Below are positions 38,201-49,930 of a stretch of DNA of 64,000 nt, piece by piece; within the stretch, counting starts at the first letter, position 1; the number at the start of each line of letters is the position of its first letter. The stretch is from positions 156,880 through 220,879 of the forward strand of contig WBMZ01011551.1 in assembly GCA_013400975.1 (NCBI GenBank), given 5' to 3'. A model generated the notes under the pieces. It was not told the DNA's origin. It worked only from the letters and a program-made list of their open reading frames with translations, and searched no databases. The position numbers and the translations under genes are program-made. This stretch comes from Atrichornis clamosus. Its lineage: Eukaryota > Chordata > Aves > Passeriformes > Menuridae.

Positions 38201-41200
38201 AGATAGTTTTGCATCAAGCCTCAGATACCCTTCCTTTCAATTTTTTTCCTCTCTTTCCTGATAATGGAGAGAACTACTATGAGCCATATCTCTATGCCTT
38301 TCAGATTTACAGCATCCATATCATATGTCTCCTAAATAATAAGCTTCATGAGCAAAAAAGGGAAAGGTTTTCCATTTCCTGTTCCTTCCCTTACTGCGAA
38401 AACCCTTTTTATGAAACCTGAATTGATTTCTCCCCTGATATCACACTGCTTAAGTGACACTGAGAGAGCATGGATTAAAATTTCCAAGTGAGGAAAGAGA
38501 AATTTAACAAAATAGACTGAAGTTACTTTGGTCTTGGCTTCTCTTTGGGTCGTAATATGCTTTTTTCAGAATTTGCTGTAAAGAATAAGCAAATATGTTA
38601 TATTGAGCATCCAATTTACTGACAGGAGTAATCAAGAATTGCAAAATACCTTGTTTCTTTCCTGAATCCTTTTAGCCATGTCAACCACATGTCTTGTGGT
38701 TTAAAAGATAGGAACAGTAAACAAAATTTAAATTATTTTCATGCCCTACAAAAGGTTTTAAAGGATTTTTTTGTTTCATGAAGCCACACTATGGACTCAT
38801 TCTTCACTGATTACTCCCTCTTAAGCTGTTAATCTATTAAAATGAATTGATTCACTCTTAATTCTTAAAACTCACATTTACTTGGACAGAATTGGAATTT
38901 TTTTTCTAATTTGAGTCTATCCCAGTAGTATTAAGTTACATCATGTTATGTAGAATTACAGCACTGGCTTCATCTTATTTCAAAATTGTTTTTTCTTAAA
39001 ACTAAACAAAAATAATAAGGCAATATTGAAGTAGAAAAAAGACAATGCTTTTAATTGAATTCAGTGAGATTATGCGCTGTCTAGGCAGTGCTATGCATTT
39101 TTTCAGGAAAAAAAAGAAGGTAAGAGAGGTATTACTTTTGCCCATCTTAGTTGACATCTTGGGCTTTTCCATGTACCTCCTGTTCGTTACGGAGCTGTAA
39201 CATCACCAAGATAAATGTTTTTACACCCTTCTGTCAAAATTACTCTGAACATTTTCAAACGCAAATCTCCATGTCCTTTATCAAAGAAGAATTTATACTA
39301 ACTAAAAGAGTGTTTCAACATATTTATTGACATTTGCAATGACCATACAGTCTTTTGTCCAAAACATGCCTATTTCTGTCTTAGAAGATAAAATTTGTGC
39401 TATATTCATATTTTGGAAATGGAAGCCAAATGGAAATCTCTGTGCAGGAGCCTGGTATTTGCATTTATGCACAGAATTATTTTCTGAGATGTATTGAAAG
39501 GTTTTAATTTCATGATTAGAGATTTATTGATGGCTTGAAAGGTTCTATATTTCTTGCCTTCTGGTTTTTTTTCTAATATTGTGGTGGTGTTTCAAAAACT
39601 TGTTTTTCACTGACTGTTGAGAAATCATTGTGAAAAATTGTGCTGAGGAAAGTAACCAAAGATAATTCATGTGTTTTCAGCAGAAATAGCAGAAGATTAA
39701 ATTGTACTTTTTCAACATAAAGTAAGAAAATCTAAATCCTTATATTATTCAATTTTTTCCCTTTTATATTGGATTTTCTAAAAATATAATTGTTCTACAG
39801 TCAGGAATGAGTGCCTACTATATTAGTAGTCCCAAGGAGAATGTAGAAAAATAAATTGCTAAGCACCAAGAGAGGAAAGACAATTTTAAAGTTGGGAAGC
39901 TGCAAAAGATTAAAAAAAAAAAAAAGGAAAGGAAAATACATAATTTTCAAAAATAACACAAGTGAAATAAGCATTTTAATACTTTTAAAGAACACCGACT
40001 ACTAAGTTGAGAAGGATTGCCTTGATTTATTAATCACCCTGAACCTATAATAACATTTTCATATCAAATCTAGCAATCTGAACAATTTTTCCATACATAA
40101 GGTTAATCCTGGATAAGAGTATATCCAATCCTGTCGTAGGAGTTCACCTAATTAAAACATGATAGTTCTACAGAGAATGTGAAACTAAACTCTAGTAAAC
40201 CATATATAATACGTTAAATGGTAGAGTGGAACATCAAGGGTAATATGTCTGTTGCTATTTAAAAAAAAAGGTTGGATTCATTAAAGGATAGTTTTAAGAT
40301 CTGTTTTCAGACACAAATTTGCAAGTCTGTACCAGTTCTGGCTGAAAATGTGCAGTAGCTGAAGGCTTCATGGAAGTCTGTTTTATTTCAGCCATAACCT
40401 ACTCACCATTCATTTTTCAGGCATAAGATGGTCAAGTCTGTGCTGGTGGAGAGAAATGACTTAATGGCCAGACATTTTTCAGCAATGTGCTCAATATTTT
40501 TGTTGATGAAAACTGTAAATAAATAGATCTAAGAACAATTAGAAGGTTCATGTGGATCCAAAATAATTGGACTATTTGGTACATTAAATCCGGGAAGATC
40601 CACCATCTGGAGCTAGATAGGAAGTTAGGTCTCAAACAGAACTGTACTTTGGCAAAGTCCAGGAGAGCTCAGTAAAGTGGTAGTACACAATAGTAGACAT
40701 AATTATGTCCACAATATTTTTTTAAGAGGAGGAAGAGATTCTAATTAAGTGGTAACAACAGTCAATATAAAGCCCTTCCCAATTTTTTTTTTTTTCACAC
40801 AACAACCCTGGTGACAGAGATGAGGTAAATTTTTTTGCAGTTTTTCTAAAGGTTTTGATTGCTCCCACTCCTCTCAAGGAGTTTGCAGCCTTCCTTACTG
40901 GACTAGGAAAATACACTGGCTTGTGAAGTCACTCTGAAATCTCTTGCACTGATGCTACTGATACACTTGAAAAATAAAGATGCAGACAAAACTGCAAGCA
41001 CAAATCTCTCCCCACAGTCTGAAGAATTGAGCTGTGCTGATATTCTCTCACTTTGCTTTATTTAAAGCTCATACACCATTAAAGCTGCTTTTCTTTTAGG
41101 ACTCAATTCTACTTTAAGATGGCAGCAAAATCTTTGTGGTTCAAAAAAAATTATACATGAGAGAAAGAACTGGACCTGATTGATATAGATAATGCTATCT

Positions 41201-42379
41201 TTAACTTTCTAAAAAAAATGTTCTTTGTAAATAAACTGTAAACATATACGCCTCTCCCACATTGGTGCCTCTTATTTGTAGTCTCCAATCTCACTTCACA
41301 CTTTGATGTGCTAAATTATTTGACTGCCCTGAATGTGTGATAGTCAAAACTACTTTTCTGTGACTTGAGTTGAAGTTCATGTGAGTAATATTGGAAAGCT
41401 TCCTTCTTCTTGATATCCATAAGGTAGTATCAGGGTTGGAATATGAGTTTGCAGTTTCAGTAATTCAGATACTCCTAAATTCTTTTCTCCTTCAGTCCGT
41501 TAAATGAGGAAAAAAGTACACATAACATTAAGATACTTTTAGGCTTGCAACACATTTTCAAAGCTGCTATTGGAAGATAGTACTAGAATGCTTGAAATAC
41601 TTTAAACAGATTAATATGTACCTTAGGCCAGACTCTCAAGTGGTGTAAAGCTGTCGAATTCTGAAAAGTCAACAGTTATTCCAAATGTGTGGCCCTTCAA
41701 ATTTAATCCCAGTCATTTGATCTGTCTAGAGAAAATTTCATTCTTCACACTCCTATATGATATGAAAATTGATAGTCACACAAGGTCCTAACTGGCAATG
41801 AGGATTCTGTGGATTATACACTTAGCAAGATAGAAGTTTAAAAAATAGTTATGCTTCACCAGACTTCAATATCTATTTAGAATGTTTTCAATATGGGTAT
41901 ATTTCTAGGGACAGAATGGTGAGTATTCTGGAAACCTAGCAGCAGGCATAGTCACCTTTCTTCATTTCATATTTACTTTGTCAGATGATACGCCTATCTC
42001 CTGGTCATCCTGACTCCAAAGCATGCTTTATTTCCTACCTTCCAGTTATAATCCCTCTCAGGAATCCCTCTCCTTTTAGAGAGCAAGACAGAGTAAGGAC
42101 CCAGGTGAGATGGTAAAATTTACAGCCTGTATGTTCAGAGGAGGGGTTGTGTTTTGAAAGCAGATCTAGAAATCAGAGAAAAGTTTCAATACTGAGTTAT
42201 TCAGCAGTCTAGTGAAATTTTCAACTATTTAGCAAATTATTGCATTAAATATCAGACTTAGGGTTACTTTTTTTCCCCGAGTAAGTTATTTTAGCAATTT
42301 AATAATAAGAATTTTATGTCATAAATTCTTTTAGCGAGTGCTACAGAAACTCCATAGACTATATGGTCTTGCTTCCTGT
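38201..42379. other. unique non-coding DNA, scattered motifs
   Basis: No exon or transposon recognised. A reverse POU octamer at 39457-39464 lies in an AT-rich block (39400-39560) with several ATTA cores. Homopolymers: 14 A at 39912-39925 and 13 T at 40783-40795. Confidence 0.55.
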
Positions 42380-42560
42380 TGTTATGGACAACAATAAATT
42401 GCATTGATATTAACTTGCCAAAATTGTTTGTAACCCTGTTTTGTTCTTGTCTCTTTTGTCATTGGATTTTGGCGCTTGTATTTAGCGAAATACTTTTTCC
42501 TGTCACATCTTTGCAGCTTTCCCTTTGTCCCTGAGGGAAAAAAATAGATTGTTTAATGCA
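42380..42560. promoter_or_regulatory. weak candidate element with SOX and E2F-like sites
   Basis: AACAAT (42390-42395) followed by an opposed ATTGAT (42403-42408) resembles a spaced SOX pair. TTTTGGCGC (42467-42475) matches an E2F-type site, with a reverse CCAAT just upstream (42461-42465). Nothing else supports function. Confidence 0.18.
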
Positions 42561-44179
42561 CTCTTGTCCTAGTGTCAAGCAAACTTCAAATGCATTTTGT
42601 GGCTTATCCTTAAAAAAATGTACTTCTACAGAAACTTAGAAATGTTAGACTTTTAGTCAGTGCATAATGTCATGCTGTTCAAGGATATGCTCCAAATATT
42701 CAGGAAACAGCTTGTCTCTTCTTAAATATGTTTTTAATCTGAAAAATCTTATATATTTTGAAGTTAGAGTGCTCTCTAGAACAAGTTGTCCTCTCTCATT
42801 TGTGAGTTATCAATGTTTACTATATTTTAAACAGTATATTTTATAAACATTCTTGTTTAGAAGTGTTGAAATATATTGTATGAGAATATTAATATAGGAA
42901 TATTAATAATTTCAGCATTCTGTAATAAACATGTTGCATAACTTAAACAACAAACAATCGGTATTTATGAACACATCCTGTACTTGGCCATTTTCAGATG
43001 CTTTAGAATGTTTGAGGAGGGAAGTAAAACAATACCAGCTACTACCAGCAAGTATTACAGTTTAAAAAAATAAGGGTCAAAACATGAGAGATGCTACAGA
43101 GATGTCTATACTTCATTTGAAGAAGCTAAAGCTCAAAAAAAACAATTAAATATTAATTTCTATTTATCTTTACTAAGGAACTGACAACCATATTTTGGAG
43201 AGCTTTGTTTAAATGTATTATCAAAAACACTAGCATGAAATTGTGGAAATAAGTGTCTTGTAATATGGAGGGTTTCCTTCCACTTTTTTGGCTTATCACC
43301 TATTAAACTAACAGAACAGAACAACTGCTGCCAGCTAACAACAGGATTTTGAAGCTTGTTGCCAATCTCAATGTGAAACATGAATCAGTTCTTTTTCCAG
43401 CTGTCACATTTTATTAGTGATTTCAATTCACTTGGCTTGCACGAGGTCTTTTTACCTTGTAGTTTTGACACAATTCTGCTGTTTTAAAATTGCACCAAAG
43501 TATGAACTTGTAGAAACTGGCAACACTTGAAAAACAAGATGTTACCTGCAAAATGTGATGCTGATTTATGATTGCTACGGGTTACAAGAATGGATGTCGG
43601 TGTTTTCAAAATACACCTCCCACTCTGGACATGGGATTTCAGAAATGTTCTTTTAAGAATTCCCTTTGCAACAGGAATTTCAGTTCACACAAATCTAAAG
43701 TAAAAGCACAGCAAATGGCAAGGGGTCAGGTGAAACAGGTGTTTTTGAAAGTCTTGTGTGTGCCAGGAGTTAACTTCTGTGCTGCATTATTTATGAGCAG
43801 GGGATGGAGTGGAAAGATGTTGTTTGGGACAAGATGTTTAATTGTCTGGGTGGTACTTCACTTGCTTCCAGTGTACTGTGGTCTACTTAAAATGAGAATA
43901 ATGCACACCTTATCTTCCATGCACGTTGCATTTAGATTTTTCTATTTGGACTACAAAACTTGTGCCACTTCAAGGGATGTCCACATTGCTGGGAGACTTT
44001 GTTTCCTTTACACATGAGCAGAGTCTGGGTGGCAAATACCACACACCAGAGCATCTGGTGAGGATGGTAACGTGTGATAGAACCCCTGTGAGTTCAAACA
44101 CAGTGTTGCCAATGAACTGAGTATTTATTCTGCCAACTGCTGACCGAAAGATTGTCAAGGCTTTTTGAAAATTTTTAAT
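42561..44179. other. unique non-coding DNA, nothing recognised
   Basis: The 149-codon open frame at 43568-44017 has no recognisable domain, no coding-type codon pattern that I can see and no flanking promoter. I regard it as chance. No transposon recognised. Confidence 0.55.
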
Positions 44180-44560
44180 CTTTCCCTGGGGGGCTTTTTT
44201 TATATGTTTATGCTCATATAAAGCAGGGAAGCCTGACTGACAAGAGTGATGGAAAGAAATCCATTTATACTTCTAGATTTTTAACTTTAAAGTAAGCAAT
44301 TGTGTGTGTATGAAAAACATATGCACTGTGGGATTATAATCCATACTTAGAGCTGCTATAACAGAGATGCGCATGCATGCACTAATGAGTTACACTTGTG
44401 TTAAATTTGTATACGTATCTAGAAATGTATGCAATAAAACAGTAGGTGGGGCTCTATCATTTATTCAATAATTAAATTTTTGCTTTTCTGAGATTAATTA
44501 AGTGCTTTTACTGAGGAGGACTCAAGCTGTAGTCATGGGTACATAACAGAGCCAGCTAAA
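44180..44560. promoter_or_regulatory. candidate enhancer with K50 homeodomain palindrome
   Basis: A perfect 12-bp palindrome GGATTATAATCC (44331-44342) is two back-to-back TAATCC sites, the core of OTX/PITX/GSC-type (K50) homeodomain proteins. Within 80 bases lie TGCGCATGCATGC (44368-44380, resembling an NRF1 half-site and an RY repeat) and the palindrome ATACGTAT (44411-44418). AT-rich homeodomain cores follow at 44460-44510. Enhancer status is inference. Confidence 0.3.
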
Positions 44561-47500
44561 CTGCTGAATAATCTAACATTTTGTACCCTGACCATCCACC
44601 CACACTCTCCAGTCTTGTGTGGCTATCTGCCCATTTCTTTTTTCCCACTGGGGAGGAAGGCAAAAAAAACAGCCTTCAAAAAGCTGTTTCTGACTTCCTT
44701 TGCTATAACAGTTTATAAAACACTGTTGAAGACTTCTTACTATGAAGTATGAAATTTTGCAGAGAAAAGAAATTCATGTTTCCATCTCTAAACATTAAAT
44801 GCCTCTGAAAACACCAACTAGCTTGTAATGGCTACTTATTGTCCTTATGGTTAAAAGCAGCAGTCCTTTGGCCATTCCATGGAATCTTTTCTTTGAAAGA
44901 GCAATTCTTTTCTTACTAATAGCAACAGGTTTTCCAGGAAGAAGCCTATTTCTTCCCATGCTCCCTCCTTGGCTTTTTCTCTCTTTGTCTTTTTACTAGG
45001 AAAAGTTCTCCCTAACCTGTTGCCAAGATCTGCATCCGGTTTACCAGAAATATCAAGCAATATAAAAGTCAGCATTTTTCTAGAAGAGGCTCCAAAGCCT
45101 CCAACATTTAACAGATTTTTTTAATCTTTACTCTTCACAGAGCTGTAAGAGTAATGCTTTTTAATGGGAAAGGACTTGGTGAAGAGATGCTTCCAACAAC
45201 TTTTTTAACCTTTTTAAACCAGTGGCAACATATATTCACAAGTGGCTACTGCTGCCCTTATATATATTTGCAAGCTACTCCTCGATCAAATTGTTGCAGG
45301 GGTGTATATTTATCCTTCCAGAAAGCTTTGGCCAGGCTCTCACTGATGGAACATCAAAGCTCAGGAACTGAGAACGGTGAATATGTGTTTGTGCAGGGAA
45401 CAGCACTAAACCCTCTGCCTTTCTTAGTTCTTTTAAATTCTGAATACTTCCAGTGCTTTCAAATTCCTGTTTTAATAAGACTTTTTTTTTCTGATTTTTA
45501 AGCTCAGGTATGCAATATGCCAGAAATAATAAAACCTCTCATACCAGAGAAACATCACAGCAGTACTTTGTGATGAAGGTAAATGGTTCTGATCCCACCT
45601 CAGATCCTTCATGAAATGAGGGGATTTTGCTGTTGGAAATGATCATGTTACCATGAAAACATTGAACATTCCCTCTGACAGTTGCAAATGTATGGAAATT
45701 TACACCTGTGCTCTGGAGGTGGAATTTCACAATTCCTACAAATGAATATCTTCTTTCTCTGACAGAAATGACCGAAGGTTTTACCCTGGGGCAATTACAC
45801 AAATGCCTCTGAAAAAATCAGTTTTCACACACAGGTATAACAAAGGGAAAACTGCAGGAAGAGCTTGAGTGTTAGCCAAATGAAGCACAGGTATCAGGCC
45901 ATGTATGGGAACAGAATGCTTCGCTCTTTCCTGTTAAAGGAAAAAAGTATATTTTAAATTACTGCACTTCTGAAGGAGAGGGTACACAGGGTACTGTGTA
46001 TCAGCCATTCACTAAAAGTGATAAATGTGTATTACTGCAAGTGCCTTTCTATATGTCTCTAACTGCATCAGATGACATCGCTTCAACTGTGCTTTGGCTA
46101 AAAATATGGCTTTACATCTAAAGTTCCATCTGTGTTGTTGTAACGTAATTCAGCTGCAGAATGCTTGGCTGACTCCCTGTATCTTTGTATGGAGAAATAT
46201 CAAGGAGAGTGAAGCAAAGAGCAATTTTATCCATATAGGAAATATATACTGTCCTAATCTGGAAATCATTTTTGTTGAACAAGGGAAAAAGCCACACAAA
46301 TGAAGGCAAAAAGCCCCTAATGGATAAAAAATTGGGCTCAGGAGGGCCAATTCAATATTTCTCCTTAACATGTCATCCAGCATTTCAATCTGGGTAAAAA
46401 AAAAAAGCAGTTCCATTTTAAGGAAACTTTCAAAAATTTGGTTGCCTTCCAGTTTGAAACAAATGCTCAAATCTTAAAATTTTTTACCAGGTCCAATTAG
46501 AATTGTAGGGGGAGCTTGTCTAGAAGGCTGTACTTGAACACAGAAACAAAAAGGCTGGAAATTCCAGACTCCAAAAATATCTACGTGGCTGCAAGTGAGG
46601 TAACTCAGAGCAGCTGGCTCTAAGAATAGGAACAAGCCAAAGCCTGCTCCCTGCTGGTGTGACTGGTCTGAGCTCTGCTCAGCTCCAGCTGACCCTGTGA
46701 GTGTTCAGTGTTGACTGCAAGGGACATGAGACAGTCTCAGCTGTACAAACTGTTCCAAATCTCTTCTTGATCCTTCCAGATTTCCATGTGAATATGTGTA
46801 TTCCAATTTGGTGTACCCTGATTTTTCTTTCAGCTGAATGGTCAGTTCATTTCAGAAAACAAACTGTTGTTTGCAGCAGTCTACTAAGATTTTAGAAGCA
46901 TTTTATCTATCTGGAATGCTTTATTGGTTCTTACCATGATTTATAACGTGGTTGCATTATGTTTTGGAAGAATTGACTATAAAACATATGAAAGTCTACT
47001 TGCAAAAAATTTAGAACAATAAAGGACTTCCAATGGAAAATTTGGTCCAGAATATTTTGGGCTCTTAAATGAATTCAGAAAAGAATATTCTCTCATTTCT
47101 GTTCAGTACATATTTCCTGGTAGATGCTGTCACTGCGTGTCTACATTAAATGAGATTAAAAGTTATGACTTCTACAGGAAGTTGCCATGTGTGATATGGC
47201 AATTGGCATTTGTGGAAAGCTCTCTGACTACTGGAGGGCCTGAATACAGATGTGTGATCATACTGCTTACCCTGATTTAAATGGGATACTTTGTTCTTAT
47301 TCCCTGTGTTTTTTATTGCTTATCCCTTCTAAGAATCATGTGATCTTCATTCACAGTTTACATTTCCCTGTGAGAACTTTTTGTGTAGCTCTAGGATACT
47401 AAACCTTTATTAAGCTGTATCATTTTTCAGGCTCTTTTTTTTTCTTTCTTGGATGATATGCCAATACCTAATTACCATTGCTACTTTGATGTGCTTCAAG

Positions 47501-48089
47501 ATGTGGGCTTCTATTTTTCTTACATGCAGCAGGTGAAAACACCCACATTGTATAAAAACTCTGTTGCTTTCTCCTACATTTAGGTAATAATCATGTCATC
47601 AAAACAGAAATTAGTGACTAGAAGAACATTTAGGGCTGAATCCTGTCCTGCTAAAATGATACTGAAATTATGTTCACTGTCTTATATCTAATTCTTCTAA
47701 AAAAGAAAATTACACATGGATTTAGACTATTGCTGTCCTTTCTATGACAAAGCAAGAATGGTATTTAAGAGGTTCCCAAATTCCTAGCCAAGAAAAACCA
47801 CTGAATGAGTCTTAGTTTCTATAAACTTGGAGGGTAAAGGGTCTGTGAATCTTGTGAAATGCAGTAATGTATTTTACTAACAGCAGTAATGTTATTCTGA
47901 TTCATATGGTGACTGGAGAGCAGTGTCTTACAAAAGGTTCTAATATTGTTCTAGTAAATAAACTCTCAATAATTATTCATGTCAAAGAAAAGCCTGAAGG
48001 TCTAGCAAACACGGAAAACTGATTGTGCAGAAGTTTGTGTGCAATACAGTTTCACCTTGAGGCCTTGATGGTCTTGCTAACAAAATGAA
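44561..48089. other. unique non-coding DNA, nothing recognised
   Basis: Open frames of up to 115 codons (45154-45501) lack domains. The block 46640-46700 is GC-richer (AGCTC/CAGCT-rich) but has no CpG island. No transposon recognised before the CR1 that begins near 48090. Confidence 0.55.
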
Positions 48090-48705
48090 AAGTCACAGAA
48101 ACAGAAGATCATCGAGTCCAATCATTATCCTGGCACTGCTGAGTCCACCACTAAACCATGTCCCTAAGTGCCACATCTACACACCTTTTAAATGCCTCCA
48201 GGGTTGGTGACTCCACCACTTCCCTGGGCAGCCTGTTCCAATGCCTGACCACTCTTTCAGTGGAGAATTCTTTTCTTAATACCCAATCTAAATGACCCTG
48301 GCACGTTTTGAGGCCATTTTCTCTTGTCCTGTTGCTTGCTATCTGGGAGGAGAGCACAATCTCCACCGGGATCCAGCCTCCTTTCAGGGGGCTGAAGAGA
48401 GTGTTAGGGTCTCCCCTGAGCCTCCTTTTCTCCAGACTAAACACCCCCAGTTCCCTCAGCTGCTCCTCACAGGACCCGTGCTCCAGACCCTTCACCAGCT
48501 CCATTGCCCTTCTCTGGAGACGCTCCAGTGTCTCAATGTCCTTCTTGTAGTGAGGGGCCCCAAGCTGAACAGAGGATTTGAGATGTGGGATCACCAGTGC
48601 TGGGTACAAGGGGATGATCACTGGCCTGGCCCTGCTGGACACACTAGTGCTGATGCAAGCCAGGAGCAGGGAAGCTTTTTGCCCTTTCTGCTATGCCGCG
48701 AGGCC
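48090..48705 (-). mobile_element. CR1 LINE fragment with ORF2 C-terminus
   Basis: The plus strand is the reverse complement of a CR1 3' region: AGATCATCGAGTCCAA (48107-48122), GTGCCACATCTACACACC (48169-48186), GGTGACTCCACCACTTCCC (48206-48224), and the ORF2 C-terminal coding region to about 48640. CR1-like sequence ends near 48700. The extreme 3' tip appears to have lost roughly 25 bases next to the terminal 'agtcacagaa'. The copy is 5'-truncated, as is normal for CR1. The higher-coordinate boundary is approximate. Confidence 0.92.
48151..48642 (-). pseudogene. CR1 ORF2 C-terminal remnant
   Basis: A minus-strand frame of 163 codons stays open to its natural stop. It matches the C-terminal end of the CR1 pol protein (region after the reverse transcriptase palm). 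Recognisable blocks are APHYKKDIETLERLQRRA near residues 29-46, LRELGVFSLEKRRLRGD near 62-78, and VRHWNRLPREVVESPTLEAF near 131-150, ending in LRDMV. The first codon is GTG, so this is not a real start. The endonuclease and catalytic reverse-transcriptase motifs are absent through 5' truncation. Around 80-95 the sequence departs from the family. It is a dead fragment, not a gene. Confidence 0.85.
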
Positions 48706-49457
48706 TCAGGGATGTTGGGAGCTTTCACACAGGAAATGTGGAAGCTAGCAGAGAACTGCACTGTAAACTGAATTCTGCAATATTTCTGCCAGCGGGTTAA
48801 GCTCTGTAGAGGACACCAAGTCTTGGGTTGGCTCATGTGACAGTCCTAGCCGTGTGAGTGAAGTTGCCTGGAGACAGAAAATGTCAAAGTAAAAGCTGGG
48901 AAGTGAGTGTTCCAGAGCCACTGCAAGGAAACTATTAGCAGTCCTGGAAGTAAAAGGCCTTACCAAAAAATGAAATTATACTATATTCAAAGTAGCATAA
49001 AACTTCTCCTTTAGAATCAAATTCACTTTCCAGTCTTAATTCAAAGTAGATGAAACTTTCATTCTCTCCAGGACAAATAATTTTTTTTCCAGGTTATCCT
49101 TTTTGTTTGTTCATTGTCTGAATTCACTGTCATTCACTTCTTGAATTTTAGACATTTTGTTAAAAGCCTGTTTTAGGAATAGAAATGGCATTGGAGGGAA
49201 AGAGGTTTAATTCTGAGTGGAACATCTTAGGGATGTGCAACTGCAGACGCACACAATGATCAGGCCAAAGCTTCTAGATCAAATAGCAAAAGACGATTTT
49301 ACATTTGTACCATCTACTGCAAAATGGTTAAACAAACCCTATGAATGATTCTTGGTTGGACTGAATCCACCAAGTGTCCTAGAAAGTAATTATTCTGTTC
49401 TGTAAAACATGCTGCAGGCCAGACACTTAACCAGTCAACCAACCAAACAAAAAGTAT
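48706..49457. other. unique non-coding DNA, nothing recognised
   Basis: Sequence between the CR1 and the purine tract. No exon or repeat recognised. Confidence 0.5.
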
Positions 49458-49496
49458 GGAAAGGGAAAGGGGAAGAGAGAGGGAGAAGAAGGAAAA
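49458..49496. repeat. purine-only tract
   Basis: About 39 consecutive purines on the plus strand (runs of GGAAAG and GAGAGAGG type). It lies 200 bases left of the small CpG-rich patch. GA-rich tracts are common near vertebrate regulatory regions, but this may be chance. Confidence 0.6.
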
Positions 49497-49689
49497 CAGT
49501 AAATGCCTTCTTAAGAGTCTGAGTCTCTGCCAAACAAATTCCTTCACTGTAAGATGCAACCTGCCCGATGATAGGTATTCGAAACTATGAAATTGTGTTG
49601 GCAACGTACAAGAATTAACATTACAGATCTGATAGTCATGCTGCAAAACCTGGACAGAAAGTTTATCTTTGCATTTGGTAGCACTCTGA

Positions 49690-49930
49690 CACAACTCATG
49701 CACCGACAGCAGGCCCTCTTGGAAATGCCCACCCGGCCGCAGAGTCCCACAGGGGCACTCTTAGACACCGCTGTGCACAGTGCGGGGCGAGGCCGCGCCT
49801 GCGGACACGCTCCTGACACCACGCAGTGCTGTCCCCTCGCTGCTGTGGTCTGTCTGCACAGGGCTGCATCTCTAGCAACCGGAGGGACTTTAATGGGCCG
49901 AGCGGGTTGCAAATCACTCTGCCTCAGGCT
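49690..49930. promoter_or_regulatory. isolated small CpG island
   Basis: About 15 CpGs in roughly 230 bases, with clearly raised GC, in surroundings with very few CpGs. The densest part is 49725-49815, including GGGGCGAGGCCGCGCC (49783-49798). GCAACC at 49875-49880 resembles an RFX half-site. The patch could be the promoter of an unannotated lncRNA, an alternative promoter of the downstream gene, or an enhancer. Open frames of 149 (plus) and 145 (minus) codons cross it in opposite directions and show no domain. Confidence 0.55.

Noticed and set aside
43568..44017. 149-codon plus-strand open frame
   Set aside because: No recognisable domain, mixed composition with scattered Cys, overlaps other short frames, no promoter. 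Likely chance.
44368..44380. NRF1 promoter site
   Set aside because: Only half the consensus is present and there is no CpG island; the rest is an alternating purine-pyrimidine repeat.
45154..45501. 115-codon plus-strand open frame
   Set aside because: No family signature or exon boundaries; ends in a T-run.
48292..48771. 159-codon plus-strand frame over the CR1
   Set aside because: It is the antisense shadow of the CR1 ORF2 remnant.
49868..49886. Full RFX X-box
   Set aside because: Only one half-site fits (GCAACC); the other half departs at several positions.
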